This document shows positions 1-7,873 of a stretch of 39,246 nt of DNA, in pieces. The position numbers and the translations under genes are program-made. This stretch comes from Candidatus Parcubacteria bacterium (GTDB lineage: Bacteria; Patescibacteriota; Minisyncoccia; Minisyncoccales; JAGLPU01), in contig JAGLPU010000001.1 of NCBI GenBank assembly GCA_023137175.1, positions 1 to 39,246 of the forward strand. The letters are read 5' to 3'. Under the pieces are notes generated by a model, which saw only the letters and a list, made by a program, of their open reading frames with translations, did not search any database and was not told the DNA's origin. How positions within the stretch are numbered: position 1 is the first letter of the stretch; every line of letters starts with the position of its first letter.

Positions 1-69
1 ATGACATTTCTATTTGGGCTAGACACCCATTCCAGGAGTGCCGTATATCTGTTAAAGTAGGGGTTAGGG

Positions 70-97
70 TTGAACATAAATTATTTTATGATAAAAT
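70..97 (+). promoter_or_regulatory. Promoter with extended -10, leaderless start
   Basis: A TTGAAC box at 70-75, a 16-base spacer and an extended -10 (TG at 89-90, TAAAAT at 92-97) lie so that transcription would begin at about 104, which is the A of the next ATG. The same -10 to ATG distance recurs at three other genes in this window. Read by eye. Confidence 0.5.
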
Positions 98-103
98 ACT
101 AAT

Positions 104-745
104 ATGATTATTACTTGGTATGGACAATTTTGTTTTCAGATAACAACTAGTCCCAAAAAAGGCGAGCAGGTTTCAATTGTCATTGATCCTTTTGAAAAGG
201 GTTCTGGCTTAAAGCTTTCTAAGATAAAAACTGATATCTTGCTTTCCACGCATGATGATAGTTCTAAAAATGAGGCTATTGTTTTTAATAATGGCCATTT
301 TTTAATTACTAGTCCCGGAGAATATGAAGCAAAAGGAATATTTGTCCATGGAATTTCTGTTGTTGACAGCGAGAAAAAGAAAAAAACCACTATTTATACT
401 ATGATAGTGGGTGGAATAAGGATTTGCCATTTAGGAAATTTGTCTTTAGAAGAATTAAGTTCTGAGCAGATGGATCAAATTGGTGAAGTTGATATTTTGA
501 TGATTTCTATCGGCGGCGGTGATGCCATTGATTCAAAACAAGCATCAAAGATTATTAAGCAGATTGAGCCGCGCTTGGTGGTTCCGATGAATTATAATAT
601 TCCGGGGCTGAAAGTAAAACTGGAAGAATTACAACAGTTTTTAAATGTAATGGGAATAGAATCAGCCCAAACACAGAACAAGCTATCGATCAAAAAGAAA
701 GATTTGCCGACAGAAAAAACAACAGTAATGGTAATAAAGCCATAG
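104..745 (+). CDS. Metallo-beta-lactamase-fold protein (UlaG-like)
   Basis: 213 residues, close to the length of the small UlaG-like Zn-hydrolase group. The N-terminus (MIITWYGQFCFQI) has the typical strand-turn-strand start of that fold. The expected HxHxDH metal site is degenerate: the corresponding stretch reads STHDDSSKNE, so only one His and two Asp remain. The later strands include TSPGEYEAKGIFVHGI and a C-terminal PMNYN segment where family members carry a metal-binding His region. It is therefore either a divergent hydrolase or a non-catalytic member. It is the first gene of a tight run leading to gyrA (5 bases to the next gene). No Shine-Dalgarno is visible; the start is supported by a promoter that places the transcript start at the ATG. 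No function can be assigned from the sequence alone. Confidence 0.7.
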   Translation: MIITWYGQFCFQITTSPKKGEQVSIVIDPFEKGSGLKLSKIKTDILLSTHDDSSKNEAIVFNNGHFLITSPGEYEAKGIFVHGISVVDSEKKKKTTIYTMIVGGIRICHLGNLSLEELSSEQMDQIGEVDILMISIGGGDAIDSKQASKIIKQIEPRLVVPMNYNIPGLKVKLEELQQFLNVMGIESAQTQNKLSIKKKDLPTEKTTVMVIKP

Positions 746-750
746 CAGAT

Positions 751-1071
751 ATGGATTTTTTAGAAAGAATGAGAAATTTGCCTTTAGCCAAGCGCAAAGC
801 AATTCTTTGGATAATAATAGCTATTATTGGGATAGTTTTAATGAATTGGTGGTTAGGCAATTTTTTAGAAAAGTTAGAAAGTCCTGAAGAGTTATGGCCT
901 GAAATACCGTCAGTGGACATAGAAGAAGTATTTGAGGATGTTCCTGAATTCAATATTTCTCCAGAATTATTAGAAGAATTAGAATTAGAGAAAGCAGCCA
1001 CCTCTTCCCTTGAAAAAGAAGAGCTCAATCCAATTGAAGGGGAACAGGAAGAATTAAAAGAAAATAATTAA
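751..1071 (+). CDS. Small membrane-anchored acidic protein, unknown function
   Basis: 106 residues. One clear membrane segment at about residues 15-37 (ILWIIIAIIGIVLMNWWLG) follows a basic N-terminus (MRNLPLAKRK), predicting a cytoplasmic N-terminus and an outer C-terminal tail. The tail is strongly acidic (runs such as ELLEELELEKAA and EELNPIEGEQEELKENN) and has no cysteines or recognisable domain. It sits 5 bases after the MBL-fold gene and 3 bases before gyrA, so it is almost certainly co-transcribed with them. I do not recognise a family. A long minus-strand open frame overlaps it but looks like a shadow of this gene. Confidence 0.65.
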   Translation: MDFLERMRNLPLAKRKAILWIIIAIIGIVLMNWWLGNFLEKLESPEELWPEIPSVDIEEVFEDVPEFNISPELLEELELEKAATSSLEKEELNPIEGEQEELKENN

Positions 1072-1074
1072 ATT

Positions 1075-3534
1075 ATGCCTAAATCTGAAGAAAAACAAAA
1101 TCAAGAAATTGGTTATATCAAAAAGCAAGAAATAACCAAAGAGATGGAGGAAAGCTATATTGATTATGCGATGTCAGTAATTGTATCGCGAGCTTTACCA
1201 GATGTTCGCGACGGTTTAAAGCCGGTTCACCGTCGGATATTATATGCTGCCGGAGAAATGGGGCTTACTCATACGGCTAAATTCAGGAAATCGGCCACAG
1301 TAGTAGGAGACACGATGGGAAAATTCCATCCGCACGGAGATGCGGCTATCTATGATTCTTTAGTTAGAATGGCTCAAGTTTTTTCTTTAAGATACCCTTT
1401 GATTAAGAGCCAGGGAAATTTCGGATCAATTGACGGAGACCCGGCTGCGGCTGCGCGTTATACAGAATGCAAACTTTCCAAAGCAGGGGAGGAAATGTTA
1501 AAGGATATTAAGAAAGACACAGTTAATTTTGTTGATAATTATGACGGAAGCAGGAAAGAACCAATGGTCTTGCCTGCTCCTGCTCCACAGCTGCTTTTAA
1601 ACGGCGCTTTGGGAATTGCAGTGGGAATGGCTACCAGTATTCCTCCACACAATCTTGGTGAAGTTTGTGATGCCGCGATTTATCTGATTGATAACCCGCA
1701 AGCAGACACAGAGGATATTTTTAAATATATTAAAGGACCGGATTTTCCTACCGGCGGAGCTATTTTTGACCGAAAAGAAATTATTACCGCTTATTCTCAG
1801 GGCAAGGGACCGATATTAATGCGTGGGAAAACAGAAGTGGTGGAAAGCGAAAAAGGAAGGTCTCAAATAATAATTACAGAAATTCCTTATTCAGTTAATA
1901 AATCAACCTTAGTTCAGCATTTCGCCAAGTTAGTTCAGGAGAAAAAAATCAACGGCATAAAAGATATCAGGGACGAATCTGATAAAGACGGTCTAAGGAT
2001 TGTGTTTGACTTGCAAAGAGACGCTTTTCCGCAAAAAATCCTAAATCAGCTCTATAAGTTTAGCGATCTGCAAAAGACTTTTCATTTGAATATGCTGGCT
2101 TTAGTAGATGGCATTCAACCCAAAGTTTTATCTTTAGTAGAAGTTTTAACCTATTATCTGGCGCATAAAAAGGAAGTGATTATCCGCAGAACAAAGTTTG
2201 ATTTAAAAAAAGCGGAAGAGAGAGCCCATATTCTGGAAGGATTGCACAAATGTCTGGCTAATATTGACGCGGTAATTAAGATTATAAAAGGATCAAATAA
2301 TAGGGAAGAGGCGCAGAAGAATTTGATGAAAAAATTCAAGCTGACGCAAATTCAGGCGGACGCTATTCTGGAAACCAAACTTCACGCTTTGGCGAAATTG
2401 GAGAGGGATAAAGTTGAGGAAGAATTGAAACAGAAGCAAAAAGAAATTAAAGGATATCTGGCAATTCTTAAGAGTCAGCAGAAAATAAAGAACATTATGA
2501 AAGAAGAGCTGGCTCAAGTGAAAGAAAGTTTTGGCGATGCCAGAAGAACAAAAGTTTATACGCAGAAAATAGGCGAAATTGCCGAAGAAGATTTGATCCC
2601 ACAGGAAGAAACAATCATTACCTTAACTAAAGGAGGATATATTAAAAGAATAAATCCAGCCACTTATAAAATCCAGAAAAGGGGAGGCAAGGGGATCATG
2701 GGAATGAAGACAGTGGGAGACGATATTGTTGAATACTTTTTGTCTGCCAACACCCATGATTCTTTGTTCTTTTTTACTGATTCCGGGAAAGTATTCCAAA
2801 CTCTGGTTTATGAAATTCCGGAAGCGACAAGGGTAGCTAAGGGAAGGGGGCTGCTTAATTTCTTAGAGATTTCTTCTAATGAAAAAGTGCTGTCTGTTTT
2901 CCCGTTAAGTAAGGAAGATAAGCAAAAGACAAAATATTTGGTTATCAGCACAAAAAAAGGTATAATCAAGAAGACAGCCTTGAAAGAATTTGAGAATGTG
3001 AGGAAGTCTGGGTTGATTGCCATTAATCTTAAAAAAGGAGATTTGCTTCAGGGTGTCTGTAAAGTGAATGAAAAAGACGAAATAATTTTAGTCACTAAAA
3101 AAGGGCAGTCCATTAAATTTAAAGAAAAAGATACTAGAAAGATGGGCAGGGCAGCAGCCGGAGTAAGAGGAATCAGATTGAAAAAAGACGATGAGGTAAT
3201 AGCGATGGATGTTATTCAGGCAGAGACCAAAAACCAAAATTACTTATTGGTCGTAGCGGAAAATGGATATGGAAAAAGAACAGATGTTAAGCAGTATAAG
3301 CTGCAGGGAAGAGGCGGTTCGGGAATTAGAACGGCAGTGGTCAATGCTAAAACCGGAAATGTGGTAATTGCCAAAGTTTTAGTTGACGAGGAAGATTTAA
3401 TTGTTATTTCCCGCAACGGACAGGTAATCAGATCAAGCATTGACTCAATCCCTAAGCTCGGCAGGTCAACCCAAGGAGTAAGAATAATGAGGCTGGGAGA
3501 TGGAGATAATGTAGCCTCGGGAACTTGCGTTTAA
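1075..3534 (+). CDS. gyrA: DNA gyrase subunit A
   Basis: 819 residues, the normal GyrA length. The breakage-reunion domain is recognisable from residue 28 ([20 protein letters not shown]). The catalytic tyrosine is Tyr129 in the ARYTECKL motif. The quinolone-determining loop reads [12 protein letters not shown] at 83-94, with Ala90 at the position of E. coli Ser83. A helical coiled-coil arm covers roughly 370-490. The C-terminal beta-pinwheel contains a good GyrA box, QKRGGKG at 534-540, which separates gyrase from ParC (topoisomerase IV). With GyrB (not in this window) it introduces negative supercoils using ATP. It starts 3 bases after the upstream small membrane gene and is followed after 4 bases by a methyltransferase, so it belongs to the 104-6541 run. 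No Shine-Dalgarno is seen before the ATG. Confidence 0.97.
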   Translation: MPKSEEKQNQEIGYIKKQEITKEMEESYIDYAMSVIVSRALPDVRDGLKPVHRRILYAAGEMGLTHTAKFRKSATVVGDTMGKFHPHGDAAIYDSLVRMAQVFSLRYPLIKSQGNFGSIDGDPAAAARYTECKLSKAGEEMLKDIKKDTVNFVDNYDGSRKEPMVLPAPAPQLLLNGALGIAVGMATSIPPHNLGEVCDAAIYLIDNPQADTEDIFKYIKGPDFPTGGAIFDRKEIITAYSQGKGPILMRGKTEVVESEKGRSQIIITEIPYSVNKSTLVQHFAKLVQEKKINGIKDIRDESDKDGLRIVFDLQRDAFPQKILNQLYKFSDLQKTFHLNMLALVDGIQPKVLSLVEVLTYYLAHKKEVIIRRTKFDLKKAEERAHILEGLHKCLANIDAVIKIIKGSNNREEAQKNLMKKFKLTQIQADAILETKLHALAKLERDKVEEELKQKQKEIKGYLAILKSQQKIKNIMKEELAQVKESFGDARRTKVYTQKIGEIAEEDLIPQEETIITLTKGGYIKRINPATYKIQKRGGKGIMGMKTVGDDIVEYFLSANTHDSLFFFTDSGKVFQTLVYEIPEATRVAKGRGLLNFLEISSNEKVLSVFPLSKEDKQKTKYLVISTKKGIIKKTALKEFENVRKSGLIAINLKKGDLLQGVCKVNEKDEIILVTKKGQSIKFKEKDTRKMGRAAAGVRGIRLKKDDEVIAMDVIQAETKNQNYLLVVAENGYGKRTDVKQYKLQGRGGSGIRTAVVNAKTGNVVIAKVLVDEEDLIVISRNGQVIRSSIDSIPKLGRSTQGVRIMRLGDGDNVASGTCV

Positions 3535-3538
3535 TGAT

Positions 3539-4060
3539 ATGAATGATTTTATTGATCCAGACAAAATATTAAATGAGCTTGAGCTGCGGGAGGAAATGCA
3601 GGCAGCTGATTTTGGTTGTGGTTCGGGCGGCTGGGTTATTCCTTTAGCTAAAAGATTGGAGCAAGGCAAGGTTTACGCCCTGGATATACTCGAAGAGCCT
3701 ATATCAGCTCTAAGGAGCAGAATTGAGACGGCTAAATTAGTAAATATTGAAATAATTCAATCTAACATAGAGGCTCAAAACGGTTCAAGACTGATTAATG
3801 ATTCTTTAGATTTGGTTTTAATGACCAATCTTTTATTCCAATTAGATAGCGAGAAAGCGGTTTTAGAGGAAGCAAAAAGGGTTTTAAGACCCGGAGGAGA
3901 GATTTTAATCGTGGAGTGGTTATCTAATTCTTCTTTGGGGCCAAAAGGAAAAAGAGTTTCGGCTGATAGAGTTAAGCAGCTTGCATCGGGAATGGGTTTA
4001 AGGCTCAAGAAAGAATTTGGGGCTGGAGCTTGCCACTACGGTTTAGTTTTTGTAAAATAA
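3539..4060 (+). CDS. Class I SAM-dependent methyltransferase
   Basis: 173 residues. Motif I is clear (ADFGCGSGGWVIPLA, about residues 22-36), followed by the acidic strand end of motif II (VYALDILEEP), a motif III-like segment (LVLMTNLLFQL) and the Methyltransf_11/UbiE-type LRPGGEILIVEW at about 118-131. The C-terminal third is short and gives no hint of substrate. Its best general match is a small UbiE/Arsenite-methyltransferase-like fold. The ATG lies 4 bases after the gyrA stop and the next gene starts 7 bases downstream, so co-transcription is likely. The substrate cannot be told from the sequence. Confidence 0.8.
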   Translation: MNDFIDPDKILNELELREEMQAADFGCGSGGWVIPLAKRLEQGKVYALDILEEPISALRSRIETAKLVNIEIIQSNIEAQNGSRLINDSLDLVLMTNLLFQLDSEKAVLEEAKRVLRPGGEILIVEWLSNSSLGPKGKRVSADRVKQLASGMGLRLKKEFGAGACHYGLVFVK

Positions 4061-4067
4061 TAAAAGT

Positions 4068-4643
4068 ATGATATTTGGTAAAAAATTTGTAATTGGCTTA
4101 ATTATTTTTTTAATATTTGCTGCAGGAAATATTTCTGCCCAAGTTTGTGGGGCAGGCGGTTGCGAAGCCGGTGAAAATTGTAATAACTGTTTTGGAGATT
4201 GTCCTTGTCCTGGTGGTCCTGGCGATTGCCAATGGTCATTACTTCTTGACTGGCATTGTACTGTTGCTCCTCCACCACCTCCTCCTGGAACAGCAGGATT
4301 GTGCGAATCGTGTACTGATACGGCAGATTGTAGCACTGGATTGACTTGCGAAGACGGAAAATGTCGAGGATGCCCATGTGATCCCGGAGAAATTTGTTTT
4401 TGCAATCCTGTTCATGCTTGCGCTTTTGATGAATTGATAGACAAGGTTGTTGATTTTATTTTTTATATTGCTTTGGCCGTCGGTCCATTTATGTTTCTAA
4501 TCGCTGGTTTCTATTTTGTCACCGCAGCTGGCGATGCCAAGAGAATCGCCACTGCCAAGACTATAATTATATGGACTTTAGTGGGAATGTTTATTGTTTT
4601 AATGTCTAAAGGAATAATAGGGGTAATAAGGGCATTGTTTTAA
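4068..4643 (+). CDS. Cys-rich secreted domain fused to VirB2/TrbC-like membrane region
   Basis: 191 residues. A signal peptide covers residues 1-25 (VIGLIIFLIFAAGNISA, then QVCGAGG). The mature outer part, about residues 26-120, holds about 18 cysteines, including GCEAGENCNNCFGDCPC, a Pro run (PPPPPPG) and CESCTDTADCSTGLTC. The C-terminal 70 residues carry two hydrophobic helices joined by a short polar loop (FYFVTAAGDAKRIATAKTI), the arrangement found in TrbC/VirB2-type pilins. The two following genes share this C-terminal region, so the three look like paralogues with different ectodomains. A pilin or a membrane-anchored surface protein are both possible; the Cys-rich half is much bigger than the few residues that a normal VirB2 displays. 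Antisense and shifted frames here are shadows. Confidence 0.75.
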   Translation: MIFGKKFVIGLIIFLIFAAGNISAQVCGAGGCEAGENCNNCFGDCPCPGGPGDCQWSLLLDWHCTVAPPPPPPGTAGLCESCTDTADCSTGLTCEDGKCRGCPCDPGEICFCNPVHACAFDELIDKVVDFIFYIALAVGPFMFLIAGFYFVTAAGDAKRIATAKTIIIWTLVGMFIVLMSKGIIGVIRALF

Positions 4644-4656
4644 TAAATCAAAATAT

Positions 4657-6006
4657 ATGAAAAAGATAATTCTATTTAGTTTATTTATTTTAGTTGCTGT
4701 TTTTGGACTAGCAGGCAGCGCTTCTGCTCAAATTTGTGATGGTATTCCAGGGTGTGGAGCAGCAGAGAACTGTAATTGTCCTTCCTGTGATTGTGTTGTC
4801 AAATATGGTCCTGGCTGGGGTTGCGATCCTATTGCGTACCCAGCTGGAGATGGTTGTTATTTGATTCCGGTTCCGGTTTGTGGAAACGGTCTTTGTGAAG
4901 CCGGCGAAACTTGTGTTACTTGCGCTGATTGTATGATTGATCCTGTCCCTTGTCAGTATTGTAATCCAGCATCCCCTAATGCTGATTTAGCAACAGGCTG
5001 CGCTAACATTGATGCTATTGCTGACCCTTTTTGTGATCTAGATCCTGGTTTTCCACCTCAATGGGCTGAAACTTGTTTTCATTCTGATTGTTGTGATATT
5101 GCCGGTGGCGATACTTGTGCAATAAATCCATTACTCCCTTTTCCTTATTTAGAGTGTACTCCTGCCGCGCCGCCTGCTTGCGTCTGTGATGATATTTGCG
5201 ATTTTTTTCCTGGCCCGGAAAATTGCCAGAATTGTTCTTGCGATTGCGGGTGCGAAGACCATGGCGATGAAAGTGTTTGTGATCCTGACGCAGGAGGTGA
5301 TAATTTAACAGGCTGTGTTAATCCTTGTAACCATAACGATATCTGCGAGCCTGGCGAAAATTGTGTTTTTTGCGGCGACTGTATGATTGATCCTAGCCCC
5401 TGTGAATATTGTGACATCGCTCTTCCAGGTCGAGGATGCGCTCCTGCTCCTATTCCTCCATATGCAGAACCATTTGCAACTTGTTTTCATCCAGACAGTC
5501 CTTATTTTGGAAACCCTGCTTATGATTGTGAGAGAGTTCTTAATATATATCCTTGGGTGGATTGGGTTAAAACTCCGGTTTGTCCGAGTGGTAATTGCGA
5601 GCCCGGCGAAAATTGCGCTCCTCAAACTCTTGCTAATCCTTTAGGTTGTCCTGTTGACTGTGTGTGTCGGGGAGGATGGGGATGCAACCCGGGAGCAGTT
5701 GGCGCTGATGCAATAGGCTGCGTTTCTCCTGTTCCGCCTCCACCGGAAGAGATTGATAATCCTATTACCGCCGATACCATGGAAGCTTTAATAGAGAATA
5801 TCATTAATTTTATTTTCTATTTTGCGTTAATTTTTGCCCCATTTCTATTCATAATCGCGGGTTTCTACTTTACCACAGCGGGGGGCGATGTTGGCAGAAT
5901 CGCCACTGCTAAGACTATAGCCGGATGGACCGCAGCAGGGTTGATCACTATTTTGATAGCTAAAGGATTAATTGAAATGATAAAATCAGTGTTAGGTGTT
6001 GCTTAA
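4657..6006 (+). CDS. Large Cys-rich repeat protein with VirB2/TrbC-like C-terminus
   Basis: 449 residues. The signal peptide covers residues 1-24 (ending GSASAQ). About 350 residues of ectodomain hold roughly 50 cysteines and a recurring module of the form C-G-N-G-x-C-E-x-G-E-x-C-x-x-C-x-D-C-M-I-D-P-x-P-C-x-Y-C; two good copies begin near VCGNGLCEAGETC and HNDICEPGENC, and partial ones near CPSGNCEPGENC. A Pro-rich linker (VPPPPEEI) leads to two hydrophobic helices with the loop FTTAGGDVGRIATAKTI, nearly the same as in the gene before. Many disulfides are expected, so the domain should lie outside the cytoplasmic membrane. It sits 13 bases after its paralogue. Likely surface role such as adhesion or pilus; no ligand can be named. 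Confidence 0.75.
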   Translation: MKKIILFSLFILVAVFGLAGSASAQICDGIPGCGAAENCNCPSCDCVVKYGPGWGCDPIAYPAGDGCYLIPVPVCGNGLCEAGETCVTCADCMIDPVPCQYCNPASPNADLATGCANIDAIADPFCDLDPGFPPQWAETCFHSDCCDIAGGDTCAINPLLPFPYLECTPAAPPACVCDDICDFFPGPENCQNCSCDCGCEDHGDESVCDPDAGGDNLTGCVNPCNHNDICEPGENCVFCGDCMIDPSPCEYCDIALPGRGCAPAPIPPYAEPFATCFHPDSPYFGNPAYDCERVLNIYPWVDWVKTPVCPSGNCEPGENCAPQTLANPLGCPVDCVCRGGWGCNPGAVGADAIGCVSPVPPPPEEIDNPITADTMEALIENIINFIFYFALIFAPFLFIIAGFYFTTAGGDVGRIATAKTIAGWTAAGLITILIAKGLIEMIKSVLGVA

Positions 6007-6082
6007 TGTTTTTAATTAGTTTAAAATTAATAAAAGATTAAAGGTCGAACAATATTAAAAAAGATAAAACAAAACGAGAAAC

Positions 6083-6541
6083 ATGAAAAAACTTATTTTA
6101 GTTTTAATCGCTTTAGTAATGTTAATGATGCCGTTAATGGCTTCAGCTGATGAGACTGCTTACACAGATGTAGATGGTTGCACATTAAGGCATGATTTTG
6201 GTGAAGATTTTACAGGTTTTAGGTGTCTTGATAGCGGTGACCTGTGTCCGTTTAGTGACACGAACATCACGCTGGTTGATGGTACTGTTGCTAGTACTAC
6301 TTGTGGAGCTTGTTGTTTACTGGATACCATTTACACAATCACTGATTGGATATTCATTTTAGTTGGAGCGTTGGTAATTATTATGATCTTACTTGGAGGC
6401 TATAATCTGATTACCGCCGCAGGAGAACCGGACAAAATAACTAAAGGAAAGAATTATGTGCTTTGGGCGGCGATAGGTTTCGTTGTGGCATTGGCCTCTA
6501 AATCCATTCCTGCACTTGCTAGAGCGATAATAGGAGCATAG
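6083..6541 (+). CDS. VirB2/TrbC-like pilin family membrane protein
   Basis: 152 residues. A signal peptide at 1-22 (LMMPLMASA, then DETAY) is followed by a short outer part with six cysteines (CTLRHDF, CLDSGDLC, TTCGACCLLDT) and then two hydrophobic helices separated by GGYNLITAAGEPDKITKGKNYV. This pattern, with the sequence TAAGEPDKITKGK between the helices, is typical of the TrbC/VirB2-like pilin proteins frequent in CPR genomes. It is the third member of the local set and the one closest to a plain pilin in size. It lies 76 bases after the previous gene and just before a strong terminator. An SD-like GAGAAAC precedes the ATG by a few bases. Confidence 0.8.
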   Translation: MKKLILVLIALVMLMMPLMASADETAYTDVDGCTLRHDFGEDFTGFRCLDSGDLCPFSDTNITLVDGTVASTTCGACCLLDTIYTITDWIFILVGALVIIMILLGGYNLITAAGEPDKITKGKNYVLWAAIGFVVALASKSIPALARAIIGA

Positions 6542-6560
6542 ACGCACTGAATTTGTTGAC

Positions 6561-6605
6561 ACAAAAAACCCCGCCAGTTTATAAATTGGCGGGGTTTGAT
6601 TTTTC
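6561..6605 (+). terminator. Strong rho-independent terminator, probably bidirectional
   Basis: CCCCGCCA (6569-6576) pairs with TGGCGGGG (6587-6594) across a ten-base loop. T-rich sequence follows on the plus strand, and an A-run precedes it, giving a T-run on the minus strand. It closes the gyrA/pilin-like run and could also stop minus-strand transcription from hsp20. Confidence 0.9.
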
Positions 6606-6613
6606 TACAGCCT

Positions 6614-6636
6614 ATTGCTAAGCTTAGCTTAGCAAT
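6614..6636. repeat. Inverted repeat before tRNA-Leu
   Basis: ATTGCTAAG (6614-6622) and CTTAGCAAT (6628-6636) form a perfect 9-base inverted repeat with a five-base loop. No T-run follows, so a terminator is unlikely. A TATAAT box at 6650-6655 lies just downstream, only four bases before the tRNA. Confidence 0.55.
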
Positions 6637-6659
6637 ACTAGTTTAGCGATATAATACTT

Positions 6660-6743
6660 GCCGCGGTGGTGAAATTGGCAAACACGCTGGGTTTAGGACC
6701 CAGTGGGAGCAATCCCTTGAGAGTTCGAGTCTCTCCCGCGGCA
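6660..6743 (+). tRNA. tRNA-Leu (anticodon TAG)
   Basis: Acceptor arms GCCGCGG and CCGCGGC pair fully. The anticodon arm is CTGGG-TTTAGGA-CCCAG, giving anticodon TAG. A class II variable arm and the T-loop TTCGAGT are present. CCA is not encoded. The next gene is on the opposite strand, its stop two bases beyond the tRNA. Confidence 0.95.
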
Positions 6744-6745
6744 CA

Positions 6746-7156
6746 TTATTCTTTCTCTTTGATAGTTATTTTCTTTTTCTTTTCATTCTGGGTTTTTGGT
6801 ATAGTGATAGTTAAAATACCATCATTCATTGCTGCTTCAGCTTCTATATTATTGACTTCTTCAGGCAAGATTGCCTGTCTAGAGAACGGTCCCCAATAGC
6901 ATTCTTGGTAAAGGTAGTTTTTTTCGGTCTTAGAATCTTGCATTTTTGGTCTTTTTCTGTCTCCTTTTATAGTCAGCATATTGTTTTCAATAAAGATATC
7001 TAGTTCTTCTGTTTTTATTCCGGCAATAGTTGATTGGACTATAATCTCAGAATCAGTTTCAAAAACATCAATCGCCAGTTCTCCTTCCGGCTTGAACCAC
7101 TCTTTATCTTTTTTTGAAATTTTTGTTTTTTTGAAAAAGGATATCATATTTTGCAT
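6746..7156 (-). CDS. Hsp20/alpha-crystallin family small heat-shock protein
   Basis: 136 residues, usual for a bacterial sHsp. The alpha-crystallin domain runs from about residue 25 (GELAIDVFETDSEIIVQSTI) to 125. It contains the family landmarks: AGIKTEELDIFIENNMLTIKG, an acidic insertion, the FSRQAILPEEVN strand (the family's F-R-LP) and A-x-x-NDGILTITIPK, the A-x-x-x-n-GvL motif near the end. It acts as an ATP-independent holdase in the cytoplasm. It overlaps the PrsW-type gene upstream by 13 bases, so the two are probably transcribed together. Its stop lies two bases from the 3' end of tRNA-Leu on the other strand. Confidence 0.92.
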   Translation of the reverse strand: MQNMISFFKKTKISKKDKEWFKPEGELAIDVFETDSEIIVQSTIAGIKTEELDIFIENNMLTIKGDRKRPKMQDSKTEKNYLYQECYWGPFSRQAILPEEVNNIEAEAAMNDGILTITIPKTQNEKKKKITIKEKE

Positions 7157-7872
7157 ATGCTGCCCATCTTTTTAAGTTTTCTAAAGCGAGAGAAAACAAA
7201 AGAGCCGAGGCAGATTAAAATGATAGCAGGAATGGTAATTTTAAACACTCCGTTAATATTCATTATAGAGAAATTAAAGAGTCCGTGCAAGAAAGTGGCT
7301 AAGAGCACTCCGGTAAGAAATAATCTGACTTGGATGATTTTTTTACGTTCATAAAAGGACAAAGCAAGAAAATAGCCTATTGTTCCTGAACATAAAGCAT
7401 GCAGGAATATTGCCCCTATAAAACGAAAGATGTTTATTTCCAAGGCATCTGAAAAACTATTGGCAAAAGGGAACAAAGCCAGGATATTTTCCAAGCCTGC
7501 AAAACCTAATCCGGCAATAATCATATAAAGCATGACATCTGTGGGCTCATCAAACTCCTGGTCTTTTAGAGCTTTTCCCTTAACTACTAAATATTTAAAA
7601 AGTTCTTCAATAAGAGCTACGCCGATAAAAGTTCTTAAAACAATCAACAAAGTTGGAGAAAAAGATGTGCCTAAGGCTTCCAAATATTTTTCAATTCCTA
7701 ATTCCACCAGAACTGTGGGAATAGTGGCTAATGCTCCCCAGAAAAAGACTTTTAAAATTATTCCGTTTGATTCGGGATGAGCGTCTTTACACAAAAATAT
7801 CGACAGCCAAATTAGGCTGGGAAGAAGGCCGAAAATAATTAGTAAAATTGTGGGGATAGTAAGATTGTCCAT
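7144..7872 (-). CDS. PrsW family intramembrane metalloprotease
   Basis: 242 residues with about seven hydrophobic segments. The PrsW hallmark EELFK is at residues 89-93. A second conserved region, GLGFAGLEN, and a third, FLHALCSGTIGYFLA, supply the Glu and His expected for the metal site; a final HGLFNF is also typical. In Bacillus, PrsW cuts an anti-sigma factor, but no such partner is visible here and CPR homologues are of unknown target. The gene starts one base after the tsaD stop and overlaps hsp20, so tsaD, prsW-like and hsp20 may form one minus-strand unit. Confidence 0.82.
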   Translation of the reverse strand: MDNLTIPTILLIIFGLLPSLIWLSIFLCKDAHPESNGIILKVFFWGALATIPTVLVELGIEKYLEALGTSFSPTLLIVLRTFIGVALIEELFKYLVVKGKALKDQEFDEPTDVMLYMIIAGLGFAGLENILALFPFANSFSDALEINIFRFIGAIFLHALCSGTIGYFLALSFYERKKIIQVRLFLTGVLLATFLHGLFNFSIMNINGVFKITIPAIILICLGSFVFSRFRKLKKMGSICKI

Positions 7873-7873
7873 A

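Noticed and set aside
3-107. Open frame ending in TGA over the first ATG (34 codons)
   Set aside because: Short, no recognisable sequence, and it covers a promoter. Could be the tail of an upstream gene, but nothing supports that.
4043-4405. Minus-strand 120-codon frame over the Cys-rich gene
   Set aside because: Gly/Gln/Pro-rich translation caused by the opposite strand of TGY-rich repeats; plus-strand gene has a signal peptide and family features.
5145-5644. Several minus- and plus-strand frames in the 449-residue gene
   Set aside because: Shadow frames of a repetitive Cys-rich coding sequence; no start signal or domain.
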